From contig CM075765.1 of the NCBI GenBank assembly GCA_037974665.1, positions 56,367,747-56,431,746 on the forward strand: a DNA stretch of 64,000 nucleotides, given 5' to 3'. This DNA comes from Ehretia macrophylla (taxonomy: Eukaryota > Streptophyta > Magnoliopsida > Boraginales > Ehretiaceae). The translations under genes were made by a program, and so were the position numbers. Shown here piece after piece: positions 22,677-34,017 of the stretch; the first letter of the stretch is position 1, and every line of letters starts with the position of its first letter. Under the pieces are notes generated by a model that saw only the letters and a list, made by a program, of their open reading frames with translations, made no database searches and was not told where the DNA came from.

Positions 22677-25152
22677 TGAGACTATCTCTTGGAATTCCAC
22701 CAGGATCAACTCGTTATACATAATAATTGGCAATTTTAAATCAGAGAATTAGGATTACCTCTTCGAACGAATCGTGGTAGTGCTATGGGATTGCCCAACG
22801 AAAGTGTCTAGCTCCTCCTACTTCGCACGCGAACAAGGATGAATAAGAAGGAGGCTATAATTTTCAGAGAGGGTTTTTTTTAATTGTTTCTTGATCCTAC
22901 ATTTTCAAAAAATGATATATGTCTATCATATTTTGAAAACCCTACATGGGCCATCATATAAAGACCATGTGGGCTAGGCTCTTCAAAAGGCTAACTCTAT
23001 AAAGACCATGCGGGCTAGGCTCTTCAAAAGTCCAACTCCCAAAATAGTTTTAAAAAAACCCAATCTTTTAATGTGGGTTTCCATAAAGCCCACAACGATT
23101 CAAATTAAATCATTATTTAATTTAAATCAATCAGCCTAGGATTTAATTGATGAATCATAAATCTAGTACTAGCTAGAAATTGTCAAATAATTAAATCCAC
23201 GACCTAATAATAATAATTAAATAATGTTTAATTCTTAATTAAATATTAATCACAAATAATATTTAATTCTCAATTAAATATTGATTATAATTAGGTCGTC
23301 TCTCCAATTAAATCACTTATTCTTTTGCGTGACTCCATAGGTTCAAACTTAAGCCGGTAGCATAAAGACTATCCTTACACTAATCGAAGATACCATCTAG
23401 CAATGGTTCTCGACGACCGAATAAGTTGAATAGGTGCAAGGCAACATTCAACGAACCTTGGTACAATGGTGAATTCCCTATGACCCTCGGTGTTCCAAAA
23501 TAACTCTAGGGACATGGTTAATTGTCAAATCCTTAATTAGTTACTTCATGACAAATTTCAATCCTATCATGACACATCATGACTTACCCTCATGACTCAT
23601 CACGAGAAGTGCTTTGGCCAAAGACTTTCTGAATTGAAATTAACCGAAACACCAATCTCCAAATACCTAGAGCAGTCAATCCCATCTTGACTCACGCATT
23701 GACTTCTCCGGTACTTGCCCATACCTAATAACCTTCCATTATCAGATTAAAAATCTGGATAGTCAAGCACCTAAGTATGAGGAGTAATCCGTAAGTCTCT
23801 ATGGCAGTCTCAGGTTAGAGGGAACATGTCTACCTCATGTACCACGAGCTATCCTTAGATAGTAGGGTACATACCATTGGACGCTCATAAAGAGAATCAT
23901 GTTCTGTGAACATGTCTCCACATGTCAATTGTTTATCGCACCGGTGTCCCAACACCCATTGGTCATGAGGATAACCAACCAATGCAACAAATAATAACCT
24001 ATACTCGATGAAATTGACATCCCAATACCAATTTCATCATTTGGTTACGAACAAAGTTTAAGAATGACCAAAATCAACCCTCATTCATATGATTCCATAA
24101 AGTCATTTTAAGGACTACATCATGATCAATCAAAGGTGAAAGAAGATGGACGATATGATATAATGACCAAATATTATTAATAGAACAATAATCCACATAC
24201 AAATTAATTTGTCAGCTACACTCGATGACTGACTTTAGGACACAATTCCTAATAGTAATCACGTAATGAACCTATTTATAGTCACCGATTACCGTGCAAT
24301 CCAATCGTTCTATTAATTGTCCCGTCGAGTAAGAACCATGATTCGATTAAGTTCATCAACTCGATATTATGCATAGATCTAATTGGTGTAATGAGAGATG
24401 ACCCATGGAAAACCCTTTTTCCATCGTTCATACCTTGGCCAAGGATTTTCTCATTAAATAACCAAGTTTAGATCACATAGGACATCGCCTCGCGCCAGAG
24501 GTTAATGGATCCTATCTTGACCACTACCTGTCATTCACTATACCAGACGAATGAAACTGCGAGAAGACACATCTTATCTCGTTTGTCAAGACAAGCATTA
24601 TCCAAATGCTAGAATCAAACCCTAATACATATGACAGCCATAATGTCTCAAGTCTAAGGATTACATGCATAATCACAACGAATAACAAATTATTAATCCT
24701 AAGTCATGTAATATGTTATTCACATCACATTTAGTGATCTATTCAACTAATAACCACCCACTTGTTAGTTAATCGCATCGTTATGCTGCTATGGCACGTT
24801 GCTCACCATTATTTATCATTAATATCCCTATGTTAATCAAAGGTAACAACACATGTGATAGTCCATAATAGATTATTAAAGTCTCGATCAAATAATCTAA
24901 GGACTATGAATACTTTGAGTATTTATCATATTAAAGAAATACGCCAACATATTCTAAACATTTTTAAAATACATTCCTCTAATAAAAATACTAGGGACTC
25001 ATTCATACACAGAAAGAAGGAGAATATGAATGTGCTAATCATGTCAATATGAAAACATACATATAGACATAAATGACATAATATACAAGTTAATGTCAAA
25101 GTGCCCCAATATATGTCATCCAAATATGTAGCATTAGGGCATATCTCTAACA
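22677..25152 (-). repeat. 5' LTR of the copia element (about 2.48 kb)
   Basis: In element sense it begins TGTTAGAGATATGCCCTAAT (from 25152 down), typical of Angela/BARE-like LTRs, and ends near GATAGTCTCA (22677); an alternative end is TGGAATTCCA a few bases earlier. It contains no coding frame. Next to it at 25153 begins the mitochondrial block. The partner LTR is out of the window, so borders rest on terminal motifs and PBS only. Confidence 0.75.
22957..23038. repeat. Tandem duplication of 41 bp inside the copia LTR
   Basis: Two adjacent 41-bp units (22957-22997 and 22998-23038) both begin TATAAAGACCATG and contain GGGCTAGGCTCTTCAAAAG. They differ at only a few positions. Confidence 0.85.
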
Positions 25153-25809
25153 CCAACTTGCTTGTTGGTACGTGAGGGGAAATAGGAGTCTGATGTAGCA
25201 GGATTTACCACATTAGCCTTATGGTAGTGATGGTTGGTCCCACTACTCCTTCAAGTGCCTTTTGCGCTTAGCGTCAAAAAGAGGTGCTTCTACAGCGAAG
25301 GTGCTAAAACCTAAAACTAGGCGAACTTACTTCGGAAACTTAAACATATCAATTTGACTGCGCTAGCATCATCGGATACGACAACAGAGATTCTTCCAAC
25401 TTTGCTCTCAAGGGCAGGGACTATTGAATTATAACTTAGAGCTCTATCTATTCTAAACTACTGTGTGCCTATTTAGAGCTTTTCACAATCAAAGTCAAAT
25501 GTTTGTTGATGGCAACATCGGCATGTGTTATATATGACTTTAAGCGCACCTGAACTACCCATAGTCTATCTAGTTACGGGGTTGCATTCAATAGACAATC
25601 AATTCCTTTTTCTGTAGGTTGATGCTTTGTATCGCACACTTGTTATATTTGTGTATATAGTCTAGTGTGTGAAGTCTAATTGACAGAAAGCACCTATGAA
25701 TTAGTTCCAAGAAAACGGCCGTTCACGTTAGGGTCTGAAGGAGATGTAGTTGCTTGTACTTTTCTTTGATTCATCGAGATTTTGTTGGTATTCTGTGTAC
25801 CTTAGTACA
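25153..25809. other. Left edge of mitochondrial-derived DNA, no gene recognised
   Basis: The stretch follows the copia LTR and precedes rrn26 in a continuous run. Composition is balanced, unlike the AT-rich LTRs, and it has no retrotransposon motif. I assign it to the NUMT by position; its own mitochondrial origin is inference. Confidence 0.45.
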
Positions 25810-27665
25810 AGATCGAAAAGAATGCATTGGATGGATGCCCGAGCATTGACAAGGGAGGATACTTTCAGAGGTAAAAGGCCATAGGGAGATACCGTCTGTG
25901 ATCCATGGATCTCTGATCTGGAAACCGTATCCAAGCTCCGTGGCTAGTCTGCGCTCTTTGGAATTTTCAAACTTTGTGAATTGAAACATCTAAGTAGCTA
26001 AAGGAAGGGAAATAAACCGAGACCCCGTTAGTAGCGGTGAGCGAGAGCGGATTGGGGGTTTGAAGAAAAACAAACACGTCGGGAAAGCCAAGACCTTCAA
26101 CGAAAGTGTTCACTTCTTTTTCACCAGGATTCATTCGATTTGTTGTGGATTGGATGATGGAAAAACCAGCAAGCTACGACTTCAAAGCTTACCTTATTAT
26201 TATGAAAATGAGACTTGGATTTTTTTATAGATTAAGAGGTTGAGTAAGTGGGGCGGAGCTTGAAGAGCAAAGCGAGCCACACTAGCCTATTACGTTTTTC
26301 AGCAGCATGCTACGGTCTAAGGACCCCCTAACCTAGGTTGGGGCAAAAACTCCAAAACAAAGACGGGTTCCAAACCTTTCTCTAATAATAAGGTAAGCTT
26401 CCAAGCCGCCACCCTTTTCTAGAAGGAGCGGGCGTAGTGAACTGTAATTGTGAAAAGATTGGAAGATTTGGCCAAAGAAGGTGATAGCCATGTAGATTCG
26501 TTCCCATGGTTCAATCCTTCCCAGTAAAACGCGGCGTGTACGAATTCTGGTTGCTTTTATGCAAGAAAGAAGGACCACCCTCTAAGCCTAAGTATTCCTC
26601 AATGACCGATAGCGTACAAGTACCGTGAGGGACATGTGAAAAGAACCCTATTTAGGGAATGCAATAGATAACCTGAGATCCGATGTGAACAGTCAGTCGA
26701 AGGAGTAGAGCTTTGAGCTTGACTTTTTAGTAAAGCGCGCGTACTCTAACGGCGTACATTTTGCATGATGGGTCAGTGAGGAAATGGGAAGAGCGGCTTA
26801 AGCCATTTGGTGTAGGCGCTTTCTAGAGGTGGAATTTTCTAGTTCTTCCTATTTGACCCGAAACCAATCAATCTAGCCATGAGTAGGTTGAAGAGAGCTC
26901 TAACAGGCCTTAGAGGAGCAAACCCACGTATGTGGCAAAATATGAGGATGACTTGTGGCTAGGGGTGAAAGGCCAACCAAGATCGGATATAGCTGGTTTT
27001 CCATGAAATCTATTTCAGTAGAGCGTATAATGTCGATGGCCAGAGGTTGAGCACTCAATGGGCTAGGGTAACCCCATTTCGCCTTACCAAACCTAGGGAA
27101 ACTCCGAATACAGGCCATCATCATTTGTACAGATAGACTTTTTGGGTGCTAAGATCCAAAGTCAAGAGGGAAACAGCCCAGATCGTACGCTAAGGTCCCT
27201 AAGCAATCACTTAGTGGAAAAGAAGGTGATCGAGCAATAACAACCTGGAGGTAGGCTTGGAAGCAGCCATCCTTTGAAGAAAGCGTAATAGCTCACTGGT
27301 CTAGCTCCATGGCACCGAAAATGTATCAGGGCTCAAGTGATTCACCGAAGTGACAAGACCTTGAAACCTAGTTTTTCAAGTGTCAGTAGCGGAGCGTTCT
27401 GTCAATCGGGGAAAGTTTTTGATGACAAGACCTGGAGATATTAGAAGTGAGAATGTTGACATGAGTAATGAGAAATCCTGTGAAAAATGCGATCGCCTGC
27501 CAGTGAAAGATTTTCTGCGTTCAATCAATCTACACAGAGTGAATCGGTCCCTAAGGAACCACCGAAAGGGCTGCCGTCCGATGGGTACACGAGAGTGACG
27601 AAGTTGCTTTGACTACCGAACTATGCTTGTCTGTTGGATCGAATTGGATGATCGGGCCGAGGGTT
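25810..27665 (+). pseudogene. rrn26: Partial mitochondrial 26S rRNA gene (5' part)
   Basis: Large-subunit rRNA landmarks appear in order: GCATTGGATGGATGCCCG (25823-25840), GATCCATGGATCTC, AAACCGAGACCCCGTTAGTA with the GCGGTGAGCGAGAGCGGA stretch (about 26010-26055), CAGTAAAACGCGGCGTG (about 26520), GTACAAGTACCGTGAGGGAC (about 26607), AGCTGGTTTTCC (26990), GGTCCCTAAGCAATCACTTA (27193), GCGTAATAGCTCACTGGTC (27284) and GGTCCCTAAGGAACCACCGAAAGG (about 27546). The gene normally exceeds 3 kb, so the 3' part, including the peptidyl-transferase centre, is missing after about 27665. The 26160-26450 part does not match conserved rRNA I can recall and contains an 18-bp inverted repeat; it may be a plant-specific expansion or an insertion. 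Not expected to be expressed in the nucleus. Confidence 0.85.
26185..26400. repeat. Perfect 18-bp inverted repeat inside rrn26
   Basis: AAGCTTACCTTATTATTA at 26185-26202 is exactly reverse-complementary to 26383-26400. The segment just before the right arm (26340-26380, AAAACTCCAAAAC... GGTTCCAAA) resembles 31274-31300, which also ends beside an AAGCTTACCTTAT arm. This suggests a small dispersed mitochondrial repeat. Confidence 0.7.
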
Positions 27666-28092
27666 GCCCCTTCTTCCTCTCACTCTCCTTTCCCTAAGCT
27701 TAACGCCCTTGAGTCATCAAAGCCTTTTTGAACTTGCGTTCCCCAAATGCTATGAAATGGTGGTCTTTCCTTCGCCTATTGTATGTATCGACTTGGCTTC
27801 ATCTCGAACAAGAAGTCATTCTAGCAGACGCATGCGTGTAGGAAGGCTGACGACTCCATAAGCTAAAAGACTACGATTACAAGACAAGCCAGAAGTGACT
27901 CGCTTTTGTTCTCGTTGGGATTAGATATAGATGGGGAATCTATAGATCGTAGTAGTTCTCCAACCTCTCTAACTAACATACGATACAATTTCACTTCAGG
28001 GCACGACCTAAATAAGAAAGAGCTTTGCTCGGTTGGCCTTTCTACGCTGACGAATGCCTCTTTTCTCTTCTCTAAAGTTTACAACAAACAAG
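27666..28092. other. Mitochondrial-like spacer between rrn26 and trnY
   Basis: No gene or domain recognised in this 427-base stretch. It is collinear between two mitochondrial genes, so it is assigned to the NUMT. Confidence 0.45.
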
Positions 28093-28175
28093 TAGGAGAG
28101 GCAGGATTCGAACCTACGTAGAAAAACTTCAACAGATTTACAGTTTGTCGCTTTTAATCACTCGGCCACTCTCCC
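28093..28175 (-). tRNA. trnY: Mitochondrial tRNA-Tyr (GUA), NUMT copy
   Basis: The minus strand folds as an 83-nt class II tRNA: acceptor GGGAGAG with CTCTCCT (one G-U), D-arm GGCCGAGTGATTAAAAGC, anticodon region CTGTAAATC (anticodon GTA), long variable arm, and T-arm with GGTTCGAATCC. Sequence is close to plant mitochondrial trnY. Together with trnN and trnC on the same strand it forms the trnC-trnN-trnY cluster known in angiosperm mitochondria. As a nuclear copy it is presumably silent, although the anticodon is intact. Confidence 0.9.
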
Positions 28176-29003
28176 CTTCCCGGGCCGAGGCCCCCCTCAA
28201 TAGGTTCTAATTCTAAGAAGGGGGACGGCGCCCTGAATCAATAAAAAAGCTTTTTGATTGATTTAATTGAAGGGAACAAAGACTATTTGCTTAGCCAGCG
28301 TTCCGGGAGAATCTGGTCATTTAGTCAGTTCATAACAATCTCTGTAAAGCAAGGGGTAAAGCTTCTACGATAGCTTCTCCCTCATGTAGTGGTCGGCCTT
28401 CCCCAGTCCCCCTTCATTGCTTCTGGCGAAGCTGTGAGCCTACTTAAATTAAATAGCTTACGCTTACCAAGCCTATTCTTCTAAAATAGGGCTACTACAA
28501 GCAAATCAAGCTTTCCCTCTTCATTTGTTATGGGTCGCGCCTCACCGCGGGCACTGAATGAATGAAATGAGTAGAGATCTTCCTTCCTCCTTGCTACTTA
28601 CCAAGAACTTCGTTGCTACTAGTGGCGAAGAAAAAATTGACCATGCCACCCAAAAACAACTCGGAGCCTAAAGAGAAGAGAGTTCAGTCTACAAGAAGCT
28701 GGTAGAGCTTTAGCCATTAGGCCACATCCATCTATCCTACCTAAACAGTAACCCTTTTCTTGTTCGTTCTACAAATGAGGCTAGTGGTGACTAATTGCTT
28801 CCAACTAATGAAGATACTAGTCTAGTCTTCCTAGTGGATCCTTCTTACCCCTAAGAATTGAACAAACCAAGTTCACCTATACGAGAGTGAGGAATAAAAA
28901 CCAACAATCAACTTCCCATTTTTGATGTCCCATGATTCTGCTAGTTTAGAAACTAAGGAGAAGGACAGGGGTCGCTAGGTTAGAAAAGCGATAACTCAAA
29001 ATT
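28176..29003. other. Mitochondrial-like spacer between trnY and trnN
   Basis: About 0.83 kb without a recognisable gene. Short GC-rich (GGGCCGAGGCCCCCCTC, near 28182) and balanced sequence, as typical of plant mitochondrial spacers. Confidence 0.45.
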
Positions 29004-29075
29004 CTCCTCAAATAGGATTTGAACGTATGACCAGTCAGTTAATAGCCGACCGCTCTACCACTGAGTTACTGAGGA
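29004..29075 (-). tRNA. trnN: Plastid-derived mitochondrial tRNA-Asn, anticodon mutated to AUU
   Basis: The minus strand reads TCCTCAGTAACTCAGTGG, AGAGCGGTCGGC and a T-arm with GTTCAAATCC, matching the plastid-type trnN-GUU carried by plant mitochondrial genomes. The anticodon position reads ATT where GTT is expected, a G to A change (C to T on the plus strand in a CAG context). The G to A change in the T loop (GTTCGAA to GTTCAAA) is another decay sign. Best read as a tRNA pseudogene of NUMT origin, 72 nt. Confidence 0.88.
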
Positions 29076-30919
29076 ACAACGGATTTGAGGAAGCCGACTC
29101 TCATTCTTTGGACAAACCTATGACTGAAAAAAATGAGTTTGTCACTCTTTTTCACATACACCAAGAGAAAAGGTTACGATAGCAAGCCCCTCCCCGGCCG
29201 GAGAGCCCCAGGAAAAGGAGGCGGCGATCAACCATCTACTCTCGAGATTCATATTGATCAATTGATCTTCGCGTCCTGCCAGTTCGCTAAGTGGACTCAC
29301 TCTACTGAGGGGCAACAAAGGCTGGAACTCTTCCTACCAAAAGGGACCTACTTCTCATCCTAGGAGTTAGCATGAAAGAGTCCCCTCTATGTTTGTCTCT
29401 CCGAGTTTTGACTACTAAGTAGTACTTCTGCTATTCAATCATAGAATCGATTCCGGTCAAGCTAAAAAAGGTAATCCCTATATATGTTATTAGTAAAGCG
29501 TTAACATCCTATCTATAGTAAGGGGCCTTTTCTTGCTCGTTAGCGCTCTTTTTTTTATTGTAGCTAGGTCAAACCTCTCCCTATCGGTCGAGCATCTTCA
29601 AACCTCTTTCTTTCTCAAAGTCAACTTTCTCGCTTGTTAGTGAAGCTTTGAAGCTCCTAATGGGATATTTGAAGAAGGGTAGGTTTGGAACCCTATATCT
29701 ATACAAAGGGCTAGTCTCAATCTCGCTTGGAGGTACCCTTCTCGATGATTGTTGACTCAACATTGATTTTGTTCTTGAGTTCTATTTTATACCCTCTATC
29801 CATTGAGTCAAGTAATTCACTATTGGAAATTATTCTGCTGCCTATCTCATGCCATCCTTCTTCTTTTTTTGAATTGGTTCCTAGTGTCAGTCAATCAAGA
29901 TTCGCCCTCAAGAGAGGGAAGAGCCTTTACTTTAGGTTAGGCCGGTCTCATCATTCATGCTTTTCTCCGTACGAGAATCTCCATATGCTTTAAGTGGGCG
30001 CGAGCTAGAATCCTTATGTTAGCTTGGTTGTTCAAAAGACTGTCTTTTTACCCTTTGCATCTTCATCTTTTCGAAAGCCCAGAACCATTCTTCTAGATCT
30101 TAGTCCTATTTCAGGTGCAAAGCCTCTTCAATAAAGATCTCTTTCTTTTCTTTCTCCCCCATTTCTCATTTTGTTGATTGAAAGAGAATAAGCACTATCC
30201 ATTGAGTAAAGGGAGGGTTTGATATAGTGATTTGGGAGGTTGGTAGCCACTTCGAGAGTTGCAGGTCCTTGCCACTGCATGAGTAGTAGCTCACACTTAA
30301 AACTCCTGCGACACGAGTCCTAGTCGTTACGCTGCGGTCCGTTTCCTGGCTTTGCTTGCGCGACTTGCCCTTCTGATTGGTTCTATTCATCCCCAACCCT
30401 AATGAATGGACTATTCAGGGGTTAGTCAAGTGGTTGGAGTTTTTGATCGGTTCTCGTTTGACTATCCCCTCATAGTCCATTAGTGGGTAGGGTGGTAAAC
30501 TTAGAGGGCGTCCACCTCCTCTTTAGACGTGTCCTCGACAACCTAGCGGTTCTTTGGTCTCCATTTTTTAGGACGGGAGTGCTTGGTCACTGGGGTTTCC
30601 TTTTCCTCAAGCAATTTGGTTGTGTCAGCCCTGAGATTGGTCTAAAATTTGGTTATGAACTGGCTGGACAAAGATGGATTGAAGGTCAGAGAGGTTTGAG
30701 TTCAAGTGGCACAAGACCCTCGATCGACCATAGGGCGTATTATACCCTTACCGAATTCATTATGTTGAAGCATAACGTAAAAAGCTCATTCTCATATTGC
30801 ATTTCTTTGGTTTTAAAGTTTTAGAATGCTGACTGTGGATTTCTAACAAAGGAAAGCCCCCTTACCCTAATACTATGTCATTTGATTTATTAAAGTTCTG
30901 TGCTGCTCAACCCTCCTCG
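29076..30919. other. Mitochondrial-like spacer between trnN and trnC
   Basis: 1.84 kb. The longest frame is 113 codons at 30483-30824 (plus), without a recognised domain; others are shorter. No start context or homology supports a gene. Assigned to the NUMT by its place between two cluster tRNAs. Confidence 0.45.
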
Positions 30920-30990
30920 AGGCCAAGGACGGGATTGAATCGTCATTCCAGGATTTGTAGTCTGATACATTTCCATTATGTTACCTAGCC
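30920..30990 (-). tRNA. trnC: Mitochondrial tRNA-Cys, anticodon mutated to ACA
   Basis: The minus strand reads GGCTAGGTAACATAATGG, then GTATCAGACTACAAATCC and a T-arm with GGTTCAATCC-type loop (here GATTCAATCC), ending CTTGGCC; acceptor GGCTAGG pairs with CTTGGCC allowing G-U. It corresponds to plant mitochondrial trnC-GCA. The anticodon is ACA instead of GCA, again a G to A change in a CAG context on the plus strand. 71 nt. First member, in transcription order, of the trnC-trnN-trnY cluster. Confidence 0.85.
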
Positions 30991-33900
30991 AAACCCTCCA
31001 CCTCATGTGCCAAAGTCAAACAGTTGTTCCTCCTTATCTGCCCCCTCTTTTTATATATATGCGGCGGCGGGTTACCAGAGAAGGGGGGACCACTTCTTTC
31101 TCCTTTGCCTTGCAAAATCATTCTTTTATGATTGAAAGTAGCAAGCCACTCTACTACTGGTACAGAGGCTAGATAGAAGGTTGCTCATCCAGCCCAGCAG
31201 ATCCATTGTTTATGCGGCAGTGCAATGCAGTTGAAAAAGGGAAGCCTCTTTTTATTAGTAAGGTATAGGTTAGGGAAAACTCCAAAACTAGGGTTCCAAA
31301 AAGCTTACCTTATATTATAGAAAAGTTTTCGAAAGGGGCACCCTTACTATACCCCTAAACTATAAGCTAGCGCGTAATGGTTTTTCAGCTGTTGTTGCTT
31401 GTTGCTTGCAGGCTTGAAAATCTCTCTTTCGCATCTCCTCCTTGTCTCAATTCTAATTGATTAGCTTCTTCCTTTGTGAAAGCGCTTGGTTCACCCCTTG
31501 TTGTGTTGCATTTTGTGATCCTCCGCTTTAGTCTGCCTTTTTCGGATAGCAAGGACCCGACATTGATTTCTGATTTGAATGTTGTCTCCAGGTTTTAGGC
31601 AGCCTATCTAGTTAGTTTAGCTATCTTTACTGGAAGCCCCTGCAGTTGTTCAACTATGTACTCCCCGTTTGCCTATCTCAAACTCCCAAAGCATATTTGG
31701 ATTTGATATTTCATTTTCCTTTCCTGTATCTTTCTTTCTATCCATAGGTCGCCTTCGTGTAAATAGATCTTTGTCGGGTGAGATTGGTGCTCGTTGAGGT
31801 ATGCCCTTCCGGTGGCTTGTTCCTTTATCTGTCTTTTCCATCCAGTGCCCGCATTGCGATAGAAAATCTTCATCTTTGATCTCTCTTTGCAATGCAATAA
31901 AGACGTCTAACAGTTTTCTCGACATCTGTCTTTTAAGTCATTGATCTCATATCTATAAGCAAGGGGTCTGCGTTCACTATTAAGCCTATACCCATCCATT
32001 CCTTTCAAGCTTGATCCTACCCTATCACTAGTTACCTTGTTCGACTGAACTTGTTGGCTCCGCGCACTATTCGGTCAAAACCCGATTCGAGAACTTTCTC
32101 TCATAGATTCCCTTCACCAAGTCATCGCCAGCAATCAACTATTATCCCTTAGTGTCAAAGGGCGAGTTTTTTTCTTGTCTTGCCCAAAAACTTTCTTTAT
32201 TCTCATGTTCAAAAGACTTTCCCGTGGCAAGGTTTTACACATAGGGCCAGCTACTTTCTTTATCTCGTTTGCCGTTAGTCCATCTAGCGCCTTTCGATTG
32301 GGGTCCACCTCGGGGGTTAGACCGCTTGGGTTCTTTTTTCTAGTATCGAAGGCAGTCAAAGTGTCAGCTGTTCTTCTCCTATTAGACTTATAAATGCTTT
32401 GCTCTTTTTCCTTCTCTCTTCCAGTTCTCTCCTTCTACTTTATTTGACAAGGGCGAAAAATATCACTCTATCAATAATAATAAAAAAGGTAGCAATTCAG
32501 TTTCAAATGGTTTGAGTTTGGAAACAACCTGCTATTTATCGATAGGCGAGAACAGACTGGAATTGACTGTTTCGCCCATCTATTGTATTATGGCCTGCTT
32601 GGATACATCAGAGGAAGACCATTATCTCTATTCAGGTATGATCAAAGCTTTATTCATTCGTTGAACCTTGGGGATAACCATTAGCATTGAGGTCAATCAC
32701 TACACCACCTCTATCATACATACAACATTACATGAAAGGAGAGTGCATGGTCAACACACACCTAAAGCACCTACGTTTCGCTTGCAGCCAATACAACCAC
32801 AACCTAACTTGTATGAGATTCAAGAACTGAAGCTACTGGTAGTCCCAAGGGGACGACATCCTCCTATAATAGTTAGCAGTACTAAACAAGTAAGTCATCG
32901 ATCGGGGGAAAAAAAAGGACCACCTTTGAAAAAAAAAGGAACTCGCTAGGCATTCAGAACAAAGGTGATTCTGTTCATGCTTCAGACGATCTGGCTAATT
33001 CTATATACTTTAATCTAATTTTCTTCTATTAGAAAGGCGTAAAGGCAAACCTATAGGCCTGTTTAGCGCATTTCCAAAGGTAAGCGGTTAGGTTGACAAA
33101 GTCAACGCTACTAAGGACCGGGTGAAGAATGAAAAACGTCCGCTAAGGTCCACGGGATAAGGTTTGCAGATGCGATCATGAATCAAACCAGATCAAAACA
33201 TTCAACTGTCAACGGATAAAGCCAAAACATCGACCGTAAACGAAGGATGGCCAGGCCTCGGTTCTCGAGGTTAGGGTATTCCCTATTATAAGCCTACTCA
33301 GATCAGAACAAAACTAGTTGATTATGTTTCGCCTATCAATCGGCCGACTTTAAGCAACCTTTGCATTTCCTGCTGAGATCCCAAGTCTTCAAGTGGGCCC
33401 TCTTGGCCACCCACGACCTTGGCTTTTTAGAGAATCCTGCTCCTGTGTTGTATGACTTGTAGCTCGACAGTCCACTTGGTGGGTTGTTTATCCTTCCGGT
33501 TTTGAGTGTCTTCTTGGATAGTTATAGCATCCCATAGGCGCAAGATGTACTTTGTGGGAGGGGAAGGGGGGGAGGGTGGGCGGCGGTCCCCTGGACATAG
33601 TATTCTCAGGCAGTGGTCGTTTAGTCCATAGTCCATTGGATGGTCGATGTAGGGCCAAAAATTGGAACACATTGATTCCGCTTGTTCCTGTCCTTCGCTT
33701 CAGGGTCAGTCCCTCAGTGTGGTCAGTACTCCATACTGTCGGGCAGCGAAGCTTACACTTGTTCACTAATTATGACAGTTTACCAGGGCCTCTTTCCTCT
33801 TCCCTTTTTTGCTCATTCGTAGGGGTCCAGACCTTCACAAAGGGGAAGGGAGTCGACTGAACATCTCAGCCTTTGGTGGGAATTTTGCCCGCATCTGATC

Positions 33901-34017
33901 CCCAATTCTTGTTCACCCCGAATGATCGTGTTGGGTAAATTGTGACCTCGTACGATCGTGTCGGGTGAGCAAGAGCCGCTTCATCACAGTACTTACTTAT
34001 GGGCTAATAGGTCACAC
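30991..34017. other. Mitochondrial-like non-coding DNA, including start of nad5 intron 2
   Basis: Immediately after nad5 exon 2 (minus strand) the sequence is GTGTGAC, a group II intron 5' end, so the right part (below 34017, extent unknown) is probably the 5' half of nad5 intron 2. A dispersed repeat piece with AAAACTCCAAAAC and AAGCTTACCTTAT lies at 31252-31318. Frames of 60-100 codons (for example 31650-31925 minus and 32668-32949 plus) show no domain I recognise. Confidence 0.5.

Larger units (their letters stand above)
7501..25152 (-). mobile_element. Ty1/copia element of Angela/BARE type, split by LARD1 and truncated by the Tekay insertion
   Basis: The copia sequence covers 7501-10616 and 20131-25152; 10617-20130 is a later insertion and the part left of 7501 is displaced beyond the Tekay element. 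Order on the minus strand is LTR, PBS, long leader, gag, protease, integrase, RT, RNase H. Integrase before RT defines Ty1/copia. LYVDDILLIGND, FSMKDLGE, IKIYRDRS and LKRFSMENSKKGYLP are close to the Angela/BARE group as I know it. A ~2-kb leader and long LTR also fit that group. The right LTR end is TCTAACA at 25152, and CCAAC (25153-25157) is the candidate TSD copy. The other LTR is outside the window. Confidence 0.88.
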
